Below are positions 34,896-46,527 of a stretch of DNA of 64,000 nt, piece by piece. The position numbers and the translations under genes were made by a program. The DNA comes from Salvator merianae. Its lineage: Eukaryota; Chordata; Lepidosauria; Squamata; Teiidae. The notes under the pieces were generated by a model that had not been told where the DNA came from, did not search any database, and was given only the letters and a program-made list of their open reading frames with translations. The stretch spans positions 16,815,291 to 16,879,290 of the forward strand of contig QVOM02000001.1 in NCBI GenBank assembly GCA_003586115.2, read 5' to 3'. How positions within the stretch are numbered: position 1 is the stretch's first letter; each line of letters starts with the position of its first letter.

Positions 34896-34914
34896 CTATA
34901 GGGAGATGAATTTC
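34896..34914 (+). repeat. Target-site duplication of the half-L1, left copy
   Basis: 19 bp starting 'ctatagggagat'. Its partner at 36648-36666 starts 'ctatagagagat'. Sixteen positions agree without gaps. Confidence 0.8.
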
Positions 34915-35253
34915 ATTTGTTTGTTTTTTTTGTTTAACTTATATATAATTACACTAAATGATACATGATTTATAGACTAACATTTTTAACTACCGACTTC
35001 CTCCTGCTTCCAAAGTTTCTTCTATATGTCATTATTCTTGTCCCCCCAGTCCCTCAGTTATTTTCTTCTACGAATTGTCTTCTTTCCTCTTCATTCTTCA
35101 ATCCAGCGATCTCACGTCACGCTCCATTTCTTGCAGAAAGTCAGTATAGGGTTTCCAGTTGTCATTAAAAATTATTTTTTTTCTGTAAATTGGTCAACTT
35201 GTCGATCTAGGCAGGTTCTTAAGATCTCCTTCCCATTTCTGTCTTTCAATGAT

Positions 35254-35864
35254 TCAGCCTCCTCTTTTCCTCCAATCTTTTTCATATTTCAACAAAAAAA
35301 AATGCATCTTATCCACAGAGTTCAGTCTGAATCCTTGTTGATTCCAGATAGAAATTACTCCTTTTACTGAACTTTTAAGCAGATCAGTTATCTTACATTG
35401 GAGAAAGGAGTATATGAAGCTCTTTCCTGGAATTTCCTTCAATAGAGTAGCAGAACCTTGATCTGTTACCAATAGTGACTCATACTGTCTCACTAAAACA
35501 GCATCTCTTGTAACTTTCCTCACAAGAAACACCAATACTTCCTTTGGTACTTTGTCTCTATAGCCTGTAGTTAGTTCAAGTGCTTCTGTTTGAATATTTT
35601 GCACCATAGGTTTTGTCTGAGGCAACTCCACCTTCAAAATCTTATCTTTTATCTCATGAAGTTCTATGCGTAAGACACCTATTTCATTTTTAAAGTCCTG
35701 TCTTAATCTTTAAAGATTCCATTGTTCCTTATGAAAAGATCAAGATAATTCCTGTTGAAAAAATCCAATTTATTAAGTAAGCTAGTCATTGGCTCTGATT
35801 CGAAGGCACACCTCTGCTCTTTTAGCTGTTTGTCTTTTTTCAATTTTGGTTTTCTTGTCACCAT
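35254..35864 (-). pseudogene. L1 ORF1 protein (RNA-binding chaperone), frameshifted
   Basis: Translation from the ATG at 35864 begins with a basic region (MVTRKPKLKKDKQLKEQ), followed by a short coiled-coil-like part. The frame breaks near 35708. In the second frame (35637-35254), 'YRDKVPKEVLVFLVRKVTRD' and 'LLKEIPG', then 'FRLNSVDKM', match the C-terminal part of vertebrate L1 ORF1p, which binds RNA and chaperones nucleic acids. The total of about 200 codons is short for ORF1p, chiefly because the coiled coil is reduced. Nothing suggests a functional protein today. Confidence 0.75.
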
Positions 35865-35993
35865 ATTTTACAACTTCCCAGATTTAAAATGCAAAGATTC
35901 AATCATTCAGTATATTTTTTCACAGTTCTTATAACTCTGTCTTCTGCCGAGGCCCTCTAATAGTCATTTGCTGTTATGGTCAGTCAAATACTT

Positions 35994-35994
35994 C

Positions 35995-36025
<31 letters not shown>

Positions 36026-36081
36026 CTTTTCTTTTCTTTTCTTTTCTTTTCTTTTCTTTTCTTTTCTTTTCTTTTCTTTTC
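35994..36081 (+). repeat. (TTTTC)n microsatellite in the half-L1 5' UTR
   Basis: About seventeen TTTTC units, nearly perfect. On the element's own strand it is AAAAG, a homopurine tract that is either carried by the source element or expanded after insertion. Confidence 0.97.
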
Positions 36082-36647
36082 AGCTAATGAACTGCCGCCA
36101 TTAATCTTCCAATCACCTTATCTCTTAGCTGATAAAAAGTCAATTTGAGAGTATTTTAGTCATTTACTGAAGTCCCAAGCTTCTTAAAAACTTTAAATGT
36201 TACTTCTGAAGATTAATGCCTCTGCAAGTCTTTTTAACATCATGCTGAATATCTTAGCCACTATTCTCAGGGCTATAGTTGCAGAAACTCTTTAAGGTTT
36301 TTATAAATTTCTCTTAAGTTTACTATCTTCATAAATTAAAAAAGGATCAGTCAAACTGACTGCCTTTAAAGATGACACACAACATAATTTGGGAATGTTG
36401 TTGATGTTCCTCTTTGCTCCATCCAGCTCCTCCCGTACACAATGGCTGCGAAAATGCTGCTGCTCCCACTGGGGGGGAAACTTGATTGGAGCTCTAAGGA
36501 GAAATCCCTCCACTTCCCTGTCACTCATGGAAATAAAATCTTCTGACAGAGGGGGTTAAACCTCCCCCCTCTGTCTCTTCACATTGCGGTTTGCTTAGAG
36601 GAAAAAATCCTCTCAGTAACTACATTCAGCCATCTTCCCAGAAGTCC

Positions 36648-36666
36648 CTATAGAGAGATTGATTTC
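36648..36666 (+). repeat. Target-site duplication of the half-L1, right copy
   Basis: Partner of 34896-34914, lying directly next to the 5' end of the minus-strand element. Confidence 0.8.
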
Positions 36667-37417
36667 TATCAAAATTGTAAACATTATTTTTGAGTTAGTA
36701 TATGCAAATTGAGGTATAACGTTTTTGACCTTTTCTGGTGATGCATTTATGTAAGAAGTCATGTTAATGTGCTTATAGCAGTGACTGATGCCACTGGTGT
36801 GTAGCTTCTAAAATCTAAAGTACGCTTTAGCTGGGCCAGTTGGCATGCTTCAATGATATCATCCTTAGCCTAGATCTACTAAACTCTAAAGCCATTTAAG
36901 GGACACAGACAATTCTGATCAAGAAATAATTCACAGTATGAATTTTTCAGAAACTTAGCATGCATAATAATGTGAAAAAAATAATTCAATTATATATTGA
37001 TGGTATCATATTCCACTTTTAGCACCTAGAATGTTATCTAACACTTCTTCAATATGTTGGCATGGTTATAAAGCTATTGGACCTTATAGTTTGGATTTGA
37101 ATGCAAAGTTGAGTAAGATTCTACAGGAAGATGTGATTTTAACTCCTGCCTTATGTCTATTCCATACCTAGCATGATTTTGCAAGAAATTTTTAGGGTTT
37201 TTTCTAATACCAATAGCATCAAAAAAGTGATAACTAGTGGATGGAAAACCAAAAGTAAGCTGACTAGTGGTAAGAGCTACTGCTATATTTGTGATTTGAC
37301 CATTAATGATTTCATCTGTTATCAGCTTCACATAATAAATAGTCAAAATTAAACATTTCCATTATGGAGATTTGGAAACCTATGATTAATGTTTTTAACA
37401 CTTTAGACCAAACACTT
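36667..37417. other. AT-rich unique sequence, nothing recognised
   Basis: No gene or repeat identified. Confidence 0.3.
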
Positions 37418-37911
37418 AGGCCTTTTTCACACTTACGAGTAGTCTGGTATAGCATGGGGCCTAGCCCTCTTCTGGGCTGCATTCCAATGCTGTCTAGGGA
37501 GGCCCCACTCCCTGCTAGCACACTGCATCTACATTGGATGCAGCATGACCCAATTTTTTCAGGTCTATTGGCATTCCAGGAATGGTTAGATTGTCCCTGT
37601 CGGCAAGCAAAAGGATGTACAATTCCCTGGTCTGGTTTAGCAGGAGGCCACATCTGGGTGGTGCATCAGTGCATTCCCCTAGGTCTCCAAAGTCAGGAAT
37701 TTTAGGTCCTGGCCAATGGAGTCTATGTGTCAGGCTTCGATGCTCATGTGAGCTTTGAGGTAGAACGATGCGGTATGGTGTGAGGCCTGTTCTCAAACAG
37801 GCTGTCTAAGTGCAGACAGTCTTTTTCCAGGACAGCAGGATCATTCCAGCTGGGATCAGCTTCGTTCCAGCTGGAACACTCCCCTGACCATGAAAGTGTG
37901 GAAACAGTCCT
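37418..37911. mobile_element. MITE, subfamily B copy 1, complete
   Basis: The ends 'aggcctttttcacacttac' and the inverse of 'atgaaagtgtggaaacagtcct' form the terminal inverted repeat. The interior has the B block 'gggaggccccactccctgctagca', 'ttggatgcagcatgacc' and, near the right, the self-complementary 'ggatcattccagctgggatc' and 'gttccagctggaac' hairpins. Confidence 0.7.
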
Positions 37912-38089
37912 ATTCTGTCTTCAGCAATTCAAAATGTACTGCAATACAAATAAAATTCTATGACTTATAAATCAAACATATGATATATTTCAATAACCTG
38001 AATTAGTATTATAAACATTGGTTGTTTTCAAGCACTATCTCAGATCAAACTAGCCATAGTACTCCGCTAGACCAGCCCTAACACAAGCT

Positions 38090-38500
38090 AAGGGCCCTCT
38101 GCACTTCAAGCAGCCCACACCTGTCCAGCTTTGGCTGCCAGTTTCAAAGGCTGGACTCCAACTTTTCATTCCTGGACTTTAGAGTTTCTTGGAGGGATGT
38201 TTTTGTTTGTTTGTTTGTTTGTTTGTTTGAGGGTCTGGCAATGCTTTCTGTTCACTGTTGAAATGGACCCCTCGTATCCCAAAACAGTGATCCATGTTCT
38301 TTCTACACATGGTCCACTGTTAACCGACTAGGGTCACTAGCCCACCAGTAGAGCTCTTCATTGAAACCTACTAGCAGAGTGGGATACAGAGCCAGTTCAG
38401 CACCCCATCTCACTCTATTGCTCCATACATGCAGACTGAGAATGCTAGGAGGGGATGGAGTGTCCCCTATCCCCCACTAGCTGTGTGAAAGGAGACCCCT
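38090..38500. mobile_element. MITE, family-type ends
   Basis: The left end 'agggccctctgcacttcaag' pairs in inverse with 'gctgtgtgaaaggagacccct'. It contains a GTTT microsatellite (38201-38230) and the B-like 'gaaacctactagcagagtggga'. Confidence 0.5.
38201..38230 (+). repeat. (GTTT)n microsatellite
   Basis: Seven units of GTTT. Confidence 0.95.
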
Positions 38501-39440
38501 GGACCCCTTAATAACCTGCTGCACTAGTGGCCCATGTTTATTTTGATTATTTTGATAGTTACTTCATAGTCTCTATTTTTCTTCACTCATTTATTCATTG
38601 TTATTTCATTATTGCACTGCAATGATATTATACAGAGAGACTAATTAGTTTAATGGTAATAGGTCTAATAATAGGCTAATCTTATGTAATATATGTGTTA
38701 CGACGGTGCACAGGGGAGATTTAGCTCCCCTACGTTAAAGTTATAAATACATTTTTTATAAAATCAAAATAATTTTTTTTCTAAAAAATATATTAAAGTT
38801 TGTAGATAAAACCTATTAGCGAGGTAAACAGGGACTGCATGCAAATACTGAACTATATATACCATAGAATTTGCCTGCTCCTAATAACAATAAATGGATG
38901 GGTTTATTTACAGTCTAGAGTCCCCCAAATTATAAACAGTGAATTACAAAGAACATGTAAGCAAAAGAATAATATAGCAATCCTTCATATGACAGGATAG
39001 TTTTGATTCCCCAAATCAACATGCAATGCATTGCCACCTTTAGAAAACTGGAAGTTAGAGCAGCCTCAGAGGTCCAGTCTACCAATGTAAATCAATTGTA
39101 CTGTAGAAGGGAGACCACAATACCAGCATTTCTCCAAAATGTGGGCTCCCAGACTAGTGTGGACTCCTTGAGTGCAGTGTCAGATTGAAAACACCCCTTT
39201 TGGGTTTTTTCCCTCATGCAGTGAGTTCCCAGAAGCTCAATGTGTCAAAATACCAAAGGAGCCCCATCAGAACCCAATCACATAGCAACATGCCACCCCT
39301 TCAAAAACAGTGTGAGACTGCCAACACTGTCTTTAATTCAATTTTTGAAGATGACGTCAGGGCTGCCTGTTGGTCTTGCAACAAAGCCAACAGGTTGCTG
39401 GCATTTTTAATGTATCTGCAGACATCTTGGTAGCTTCTGC
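38501..39440. other. AT-rich unique sequence, nothing recognised
   Basis: Contains poly-A/poly-T runs near 38750-38810. No gene or repeat identified. Confidence 0.3.
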
Positions 39441-39479
39441 ACCACATGCTTTGGTATGTGATGCAGAAGCTGCACCTGG

Positions 39480-39895
39480 ACCAAATCAAGCGATTCCAGC
39501 CTGGAGCAGAATGGGGCATGTCAGAACACAGCAGTGGCTTTCTGCCTTGTCATGGTGCCACCCCGGTCTGTCTTCAGAGTGGGGGAACAAAAGTTGCCCT
39601 GATCCAAAGTTGCAGTTCAAAGCCCAGCAAAATGGCACTGGATAAAGCACTCCAGCCACCACTGCCTGCCTGCTTGGGAGAATGAAGTGGGACACCCCTA
39701 GGAAAGCATGGAGGCACATTTTAAAGTGGTTTCCCATTGGTGCACTCCCTAGCACAATTTCTGCACTGTGCAGGAAACATTCCAGCCATGAGGCCCATGT
39801 AGGTAGTGCTGTTCAGCATGCTGGCATGCAGAGCCTGAGATCCCCAGCCCCAGCTAGTACAACCCAAGGGATTGTGTGGAAGCTGCCCCTGAGTC
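39480..39895. mobile_element. Unclassified repeat, family D copy 1
   Basis: Shares an ordered series of blocks with 53090-53445: 'ttaaagtggtttcc', 'tgcactccctagcaca', 'ggcccatg' and 'gtgtggaagctgcc'. It is therefore a dispersed family, probably MITE-like. Terminal repeats were not established. Confidence 0.5.
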
Positions 39896-41024
39896 TACCA
39901 ATGTAAATTAATGGTCACACAAAGTCTAAATTATATTATTGCAAGCTTGCAGTATTGCATTAAGTGAAAAAAAATGCATTTTACCAGTCTTGTTAAAGTA
40001 AAAGGATGCTATACAAAGCCATGTTTTTTGAAGGACAACTGTAATTCCAACATCCATATAAAAAATAAAATACTTAGCCCTCTGGAACCAGAATATTATA
40101 GCTAAAAACTTGACAACATCAAGAGTTGTCGTATTACTTACGTAAAGGTCCTTGATCATCTCCATATTACATTGATTTCTGAAGGTTATTAGATCGTTCT
40201 AGGTACCAGCATAAAAATCATGATATGTGAGATTTCTTTGGGGACTTTGGGAAGGCACAGAAGATGACAATGAAATATTTAACCTGTAATGGTATGAGTC
40301 ACTGTCTACAAACATAACACTGAGCTAGGATAGATTTGTGTTATTCTTTTCTTTTTCTAGCAATAGAAAATTCTGTTATCCTTAAAACTGTATAACTGAT
40401 ACATTTCTTTTACATTTCTGTCAGGATGTCTGGCAACCCTCATGCACACAGTGAGCAGATCATGGTGGTTTGCAGTTTGCAGTGCAGATGATATGCATGT
40501 TATGCTTGTTAAAGATATTTCTAATCAGCAATTCACTGCAGCTGGGGCAAAAAAGACATATATTTAGCAACAGTCTCTCATATGTTATTAGTTCAGCCAT
40601 AAGAAGCTGTTTTTCCAAAACATATGTCTAGTCAAACTGACCTCAGCTGAGTTGCCCAAGCAACAGTGACTTCCTATTATGAAGTTCTTGACCCTACTTA
40701 AAGGACAGAATTCTTAACTTAAAAAACAGATTCATGCAGCCTTTTCTGTCTTTGAGGACAGAACCCTCACAACCATCCAAAAAATATTCAGTGCACGTCT
40801 GAGAGCTCAGCTGAGGGGCTGTGGCTGAGGGCTGAACTGATTGTGATGGAGTACTCACTTTGCTTACTGAGTAGTAGGAACATAACTTCTGAAATCAAAC
40901 ACTTGTCTCCTTCTAGCCAGGGCAAGGTTGCCTCCAGGTCAAGAAAATCTGGAACCTCTTGATCAGAGGGATGTAAACAAAGCACTCTGTTGGCAAGGAT
41001 GGAGAACCATGCTATGTCAAACTA
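39896..41024. other. Unique sequence, nothing recognised
   Basis: AT-rich, without a recognisable repeat. The stretch 40380-40700 has several homeodomain-like motifs but nothing decisive. Confidence 0.3.
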
Positions 41025-41600
41025 TGGCCCTTTCTACATATACCTTAGCCTGTATCCAGATGTCACTTACTTGTTCCACTATATTTGGATATTCTGGAAT
41101 AAAGCATGGATGCAGCCCTTGTTTGGTGGGAAGGGACCACAAAGTTCACTTCCGGATCTGTGAGATCCTGCCCACTGCTAGTATGTTCTGTCTGCATTAG
41201 ATGGAGTGTAATCCCCATCAGGGAGGCCCTGGATGGGATAACTGGTAGATCTCCACGTTGAGGTCTACTGGTGGACCAGCAGACCCCGGTCCTAAACAAG
41301 GAGTGCAGAAGGCATGCCTCTGTGTTCAGTACTATCAGGGACACTTTTTGGTGGCACACAAAATGGGCCCCCCAGTGACTCCACGGCTAGGAAGTTTTGT
41401 TCCTAGCTCTTCAGGGAACTCTGAGTCTGATCCTGAAGCTCACACAAGCTTCAGGGCCAGGGCAGGGGCTGATCTGGACCAGTACCATCATGCAGACATT
41501 ACTGTTTCAGACCACATCTTTCCATGGTCCAACCTAGCAGGATTGGCTGGTCCAGACCCACTGGTTCAGACCACAGAGAAGTGAATGCAGAAAGGCAAGG
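41025..41600. mobile_element. MITE, subfamily B copy 2, complete
   Basis: The left end 'atggccctttctacatatacc' and the inverse of 'gaagtgaatgcagaaaggc' form the termini. The interior includes 'gatcctgcccactgctagtatg', 'gcattagatggagtg', 'tgaggtctactggtggaccagcagacc' and 'ggtggcacacaaaatggg'. Confidence 0.65.
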
Positions 41601-41909
41601 GGTGGAGACAGAACAGGTACACAGTTTCCCCATGTCAAGCACAGGAAACATCAGCGTGAGAACGAGCAAGTCCGAATTGAGTCTGTGTTAAAATGCAAAT
41701 GTGGGAATGATTGGAACATGAATTCAATCCTCGTACTCTTTCGATATGGATTAAATTTACAATATCAGACCACATCCTAGTAGTGCTATTTGTAACGCAC
41801 CAGTGTGCTGTCTGCATGCTGCACAGATCCCAGCTATTGTGTTCAAACCTGGGAATCCCCACTGACAAGATCGCAGCTGGGGATTACTTGGCTTTGATTC
41901 TGACAACTG

Positions 41910-42200
41910 AGGGTGCTTTCACACTTAACCCCTTGAATGGGATAATTATCCCATTCTAAGATGGACTGGACCACACAGCACAGACACCATCCACTCTGTG
42001 TGGCCCTGGACTTGAATACCAGCAGGATACCAGCATTCACACTATGAACGTTGGTATTCTGCTCCTGAAGTTCTCCATGACAGTGGCCAGGAAGTGTCTG
42101 GCTGCTGCTTTGGTGACCAGTAGCACTATGGATCATGCAGGCATGATGGCATAGGCACAGCTGCGGCGCATGGTACAGCTGTGCATTCACACCCAGAAAT
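41910..42200. mobile_element. MITE, subfamily A copy 6, right end missing
   Basis: The left end 'gggtgctttcacacttaacc' is followed by the palindrome 'gaatgggataattatcccattc' (22 bp, perfect). The A interior 'gaagtgtctggctgctgctttggtgacc' comes next. The right terminus is not present. Confidence 0.6.
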
Positions 42201-42289
42201 GGGGAATAATTAAGGGAATCCTGGTATCATTGTTGGATTTTACAGGATGTCAGCTCACTATCCCAAGTCGTGTCTGGCATTCCCAATAT

Positions 42290-42490
42290 AATCCTGGAAG
42301 AATCGCAAGTTTTAGCTTCCTGAGATACCCTGAGATACAAGTGGCCCCTTTGCTGAAGTCATTTTTAAAAAAGTTAAAAACCGATTTCTTCACCTGTGCA
42401 GTTGACATTGTTCAGTAGGGTGACTGTATTCTCTTCTTTTCTTGTAAACCACAGAGAGTCTTTATAAATCCATGGTAAATAAATAGACAT
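42290..42490 (+). repeat. L2-type LINE 3' tail
   Basis: 'aaaaagttaaaaaccgatttcttcacc' then 'tgtaaaccacagagagtctttataaatccatggtaaataaata' resembles the end of ORF2 and the tail of a reptile L2. Confidence 0.55.
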
Positions 42491-42689
42491 ACAAACAAAG
42501 GCATTGTGCAAATCCTGCCTCAGATATTGTGATAACACAGGATGCCACTATAAGACCTTTCTATCTGCTCAACAGCAGGCAAACAACACTGGATTCATTC
42601 CTCAGTTGCCATCCAGGCAGCCATTCCAACACAGAACTGCAGAATGGAGATAAGGTGGCATTTTAGGATCTCTCCATTTGCCCTACAAC

Positions 42690-42870
42690 AGACCTACCCT
42701 GCTAATAAGTTGCCCCAGTCCCTCCCAGTCTACTTTTCCTTATATGTCATGTCATTTTAGATTGTAAGCCTGAGGGCAAGGATATGTCTGATATTATGCA
42801 TTGTAAGCCACTCTGTCTTTTTAGGCTTAAGGGTGGCATTTAAGTAAACCAGATAAATAAAACAAAATAT
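42690..42870 (+). repeat. L2-type 3' end
   Basis: 'tagattgtaagcctgagggcaagga' and 'ttgtaagccactctgtc..taagtaaaccagataaataaaa' are the widespread L2-like 3' end motifs. Confidence 0.6.
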
Positions 42871-43089
42871 TCTGTTCACATTTGCTAATACAAAAGAAAG
42901 CAATTTGCATGTCGAGCCATGAATGTTTCATGTCATTTGTAGACACAATGGAACGGAGAACCATTTTAATAATTTCTTCTAATGCAGAAGGAATTTTACT
43001 ATTCTTTCCTGAGGATGGGGCTCACAAGTGGTAGAGGTAGCAACTCTTGCTGCATCTGCACAATGAAAAAAAGTTACTTGAAGAAGCTT

Positions 43090-43508
43090 AAGCCCTTTCT
43101 ATACAGGACACTGTCCCATCATAGGCAGGGGCCAAGAGGCCTCCCTTCCACATGCTTTTGTGGATTGCAGGAGGCCCCACTGTCTCCTAGCGTGCTCTGT
43201 CCCCACAAGACAGAATGTAGACTGGGCTAGGGGACCCAAAATGACACCCTAGCTTGGTTTACTAGACCTTGACATCGAGGGGTACTATACTGGATCATGC
43301 TAGGAGTGGTAGCATGACGTGCCTCCGTGATCCGGTATACCATGGGGACTGTTTTCAGCAGCACAACAGGGCATATCTCTGTGATCCATCTCCCCAGGCT
43401 TTGGAGCTTTTGGAGGTCCCTGTGCTAGTTTCAAAGCTGAAGCAAGCTTTGGAGTTGTCAATGAGGCTAGTGTTTCCATTCCATTTCTAATACTCATGAA
43501 GGGCCTTT
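43090..43508. mobile_element. MITE, subfamily B copy 3, complete
   Basis: The ends 'aagccctttctatacagg' and the inverse of 'actcatgaagggcctt' form weak termini. The interior 'ggcctcccttccacatgctttt', 'ggaggccccactgtctcctagc' and 'gacagaatgtagactgggc' is subfamily B. Confidence 0.6.
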
Positions 43509-43625
43509 AAAAGTATGTGTTCTGACTTTTAATGTGAATCAGAGGGACTACTGCGTAGATACTATTATCTCTAATCCATTTTCAAGCCACATGTTTTACT
43601 CCATGTGGATGCAACCTGATTTCAG
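43509..43625. mobile_element. MITE, family F copy 3
   Basis: 'tctgacttttaatgtgaatcagag' and the right end 'tactccatgtggatgcaacct' match family F copy 1. Confidence 0.5.
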
Positions 43626-44480
43626 CTCAGCCACCATTTAATTGGTCTCACCAATGCTTTAGATCAGAAATCTGGCTGCCTCTGCACCACACAGGTGCCT
43701 GCTGGGCTGAAGAATATCCTTTCTACCCAACCCTATTAAGCAGCACACATGAAATGACTAAGAATTGGGCCATTTTCTATGTATTGCTTAATAGGGCCAG
43801 GTGAACAGTGAACGAGGTGAACTGCTTCTGCCTTTGCTGGCCCTCTACATCCAGAGGAGGGGAATGAGCATAGCAAGCACGCTCAGGGTGGATTCAGTCC
43901 CTCTGCAAAAGGGACACCTGCAAGGGCATGTACTACTCTTGGAGACAGTGGCAGGTGCATGATGGTTGCCATGCCCCTTGGGCCCTTTCCATGTGGCTGT
44001 GTGTGTGTTCATTACAAAAAATATGCATAATTGGAGAAAATTCTGCAAGATGTATGTCTATCTTTCGAGGGAGAGTCCAGAGGCAGAGGGAAACAAATCA
44101 CCTGTGAATCTCAAAATTAGAGAGAAAAGAAACAAAAGAGCCCCATGTCCTAAAGCTGCATAGGAAGTATGAACTTTGCACTCCAGTGTGATCCACCTTC
44201 CAGAGCAACTGAAGCCCTTCCTTCCTCCAGCTGCCTTAATTCGAATCAACAGAGTAGAGAAGGTGAGGAAAGGGTTTCAGCAGCCTGAAGCATATTCACA
44301 AGATGTCTGCCTCTTCCCTCCCCAAAACAGTTCTTGTCCACTGGTTAGACACAGAAGGCAGGATGCCAAGAAGGTTTGCATACCAAAGCCTCGGCCAAGC
44401 TATGCTTCCCAGCTCCTGTGCCCTCCCTGCTCAGCTATGAGCCTGGTAGCCTGGCTCCCTGCTTCTAGGTTCATGTGAGG
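43626..44480. other. Unique sequence, nothing recognised
   Basis: No gene or repeat identified. The plus-strand open stretch at 44176-44478 has no recognisable domain. Confidence 0.3.
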
Positions 44481-44960
44481 CCTGGAACGCTCCCCAATTA
44501 TCCCTGGAAAATACCAGCTCACGCATAAAGAGACAGCAATAATATTTTATTTGTGTCTTTTTATGATACAAGCTCTTGAAAGCAGTCCTGGCAAAGGAAG
44601 GCGAAAGTGATATATTATCATCTAATAAAGCAATTGAACATGACAGCTTTTAAGGAAGATCTGAGATGGGATCTGGTGACGGGTCTTCTGAGTGGAGGGG
44701 GAGGGGAGGGGAAGGGAGAGGGAGGGGGAAGGGAGGGGGAGGGGGAGAGGGAAAGACAAGCAGGTGGGACGAGAAACCAGGAAATGTAAGTAATATGCCA
44801 TTAGTCTGCAGAGGAGCTCCTCCTCCTGTTATTTTAACCAAGCCATAAATGTAGTTTATAGCCTCGCAAATAACATAAAGAGGACAGCATTCCCATCTAA
44901 TCCTTCAAAACTATTACAGGGTTTTAGAAGCACATAAAATGAGCACACAAAATAGGCACC
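44480..44960. other. Unique island split by a polypurine tract, possible conserved non-coding element
   Basis: The halves 44485-44685 and 44775-44960 are AT-rich, repeat-free and full of 'taat' and 'ataaa' motifs. Between them is a GGGGA/GGGAA homopurine block at 44691-44758. Conservation is a guess from texture. Confidence 0.2.
44691..44758 (+). repeat. Homopurine (GGGGA/GGGAAG) low-complexity tract
   Basis: Almost pure G/A over about 65 bp with multiple G4-length runs. It is a candidate for G-quadruplex or triplex structure. Confidence 0.95.
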
Positions 44961-45169
44961 CACGCTGGGTAATCATACAGTTGTCTCATGTATGCATTCT
45001 TGGGATATAGAAAACAATCTAAGCTCTGCCCGGAGGGTGGAAGAGTGGTTGAATGAGCCATGGAGTTACATCCAAAACATCCACCACCTGCCTCTGGACA
45101 CACCACACCACCTGAGCCAAGGTCACACTAATACCTTACCTAGGGAGGCTGGGTCTTCTATTTTATGAA

Positions 45170-45676
45170 GAACAGCCCTCTATTCTGAAGACCTCATCCA
45201 TCTGGAGGATTACCAAGGATTACCAGTTCAAGGTGTTGATGCTAACTTATTAGGCACTAAACAGTTTGGGCCTCAAACGTCCAACGGAAGGCCTTCTCAC
45301 AAGTAGATCTACCTGTGCCTTACAATCTGTCATATCTTCCCCTCTTGGCTATGCCACCACCCTCAGGAATTAAAGGGTGGGGACACATGAAAGGGCCTTC
45401 TTAGTAATAGCCCCCAGATTATGGAATCGTCTCCCCAGGGGTAGGTCAGATTCTTCACTGTACTCATTAGGCATCTGGTGAAGATGGGCCTTTTTACCAT
45501 AACCTTTGAAGGAAACAGACTTCCCTCGTCCTTCAGGCAGTGGTTGTGGTTTTATTGAGTTTATTTTTTATTGTGTTGCATCTTTATATGCTTTATATTG
45601 GTTTTATGATTAAGTACCTCGAGATCTCTAGGTGTTGTGGGGGGAGGATACAAATACAAATAAATAAATAAATGGG
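45170..45676 (+). repeat. L2-clade LINE 3' end
   Basis: 'gattaccagttcaaggtgttgatgctaa' corresponds to the 'QFKVLML' motif at the L2 ORF2 C-terminus. Then come 'gaaagggccttcttagtaatagc', 'ttatggaatcgtctcccc' ('WN.LP') and a tail 'cctcgagatctctagg..aaataaataaat'. Order and spacing fit an L2 3' terminus of about 0.5 kb. Confidence 0.8.
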
Positions 45677-45987
45677 AAAATTTAACCTTTTGAACATTTA
45701 CTATAAGGAAGGCCTGGCAATCATGTGGAAAGGCAACAGTTTTCTATCCATTCCATTGGTCCTTAAATAATGGCATAGGGCACAAAAATTTTCATTACTT
45801 ATTTGCTATGTGACATGTGTATGGCATCTATGTATAGCAGACGTCAAAGAACAGACAAGGCATCCTCGCACTAACTACACACCCTGTGTTGTATTTGGTC
45901 ACTTCCAAGGATAGATTCCACCCTCTGAGTTAAGTTACATACCTTATCAGGGCTGCCAACTTTGACTAAAAACTATCCAGACACATT

Positions 45988-46527
45988 GGCCATTTTCGCA
46001 CTTGCAACAGTATAAAATTTTGATTAGCAGGGTTTGGGCCGGCCAGGATCAGGTACGGTGAGGAGTATTCGAACTTGTCAGCAATGGAACAGTTTGTGAG
46101 CTGACCAGCAGGGGGAGCAATGCAAATGGGAATGCATTAGTTAGGTAGCTGTGTTCGAACCGAGAGGAGCTGTTTTTGAACCCAGAGGAGCTGTGCTTGG
46201 ACTTGTGTCTGAAATGGCTGCCAGGGTCCGGACCCCAAAGTCTGAATCTGGGTCTGAACTGTCTGATAGTGCCTGTGTGGCCATGCAGTCCCTGCCCCAC
46301 CACCATTCCACTCTAGGAAGTGATGCAAATGCACCTTTCCTGATCTGCACCTAATCACACAAGTCAGCTTCCAGACTACAGTTTTCTTGACCACAGCTGA
46401 TAGGCTTCAGGTGAGCATCAGGTGGGCGTCAGTAGGTTTCAAGTCATCTGGGGCTGTTTGCAGGTGCAAACGCTCTGTACTAGCAAGTGTCCTGGAACAT
46501 TCAATTTTCTAAGTGTGAACAGGCCCC
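45988..46527. mobile_element. MITE, subfamily C copy 2
   Basis: The ends 'ggccattttcgcacttgc' and the inverse of 'taagtgtgaacaggcccc' form the termini. The interior 'gcagggtttgggccggccaggatcaggtacggtgaggag' and 'gatctgcacctaatcacacaagtcag' is shared almost exactly with 49006-49483. It has few CpGs, unlike its relative at 13967. Confidence 0.75.

Larger units (their letters stand above)
34915..36647 (-). mobile_element. Complete half-L1 (HAL1-like) element: ORF1 without ORF2
   Basis: Read on the minus strand the element starts 'gggacttctgggaagatggc', a typical L1 5' UTR opening. A 5' UTR of about 0.8 kb follows, with an internal AAAAG microsatellite, then ORF1 (35864 to 35254). Next is a short block that translates as 'NDNWKPYTDFLQEMERDVR', like an L1 ORF2 C-terminal end, then a 3' UTR and an A-rich tail at 34915-34935. 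The endonuclease and RT are missing. The flanks 34896-34914 and 36648-36666 are direct repeats agreeing at 16 of 19 positions, so this was inserted at this length and was not deleted in place. Confidence 0.8.
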
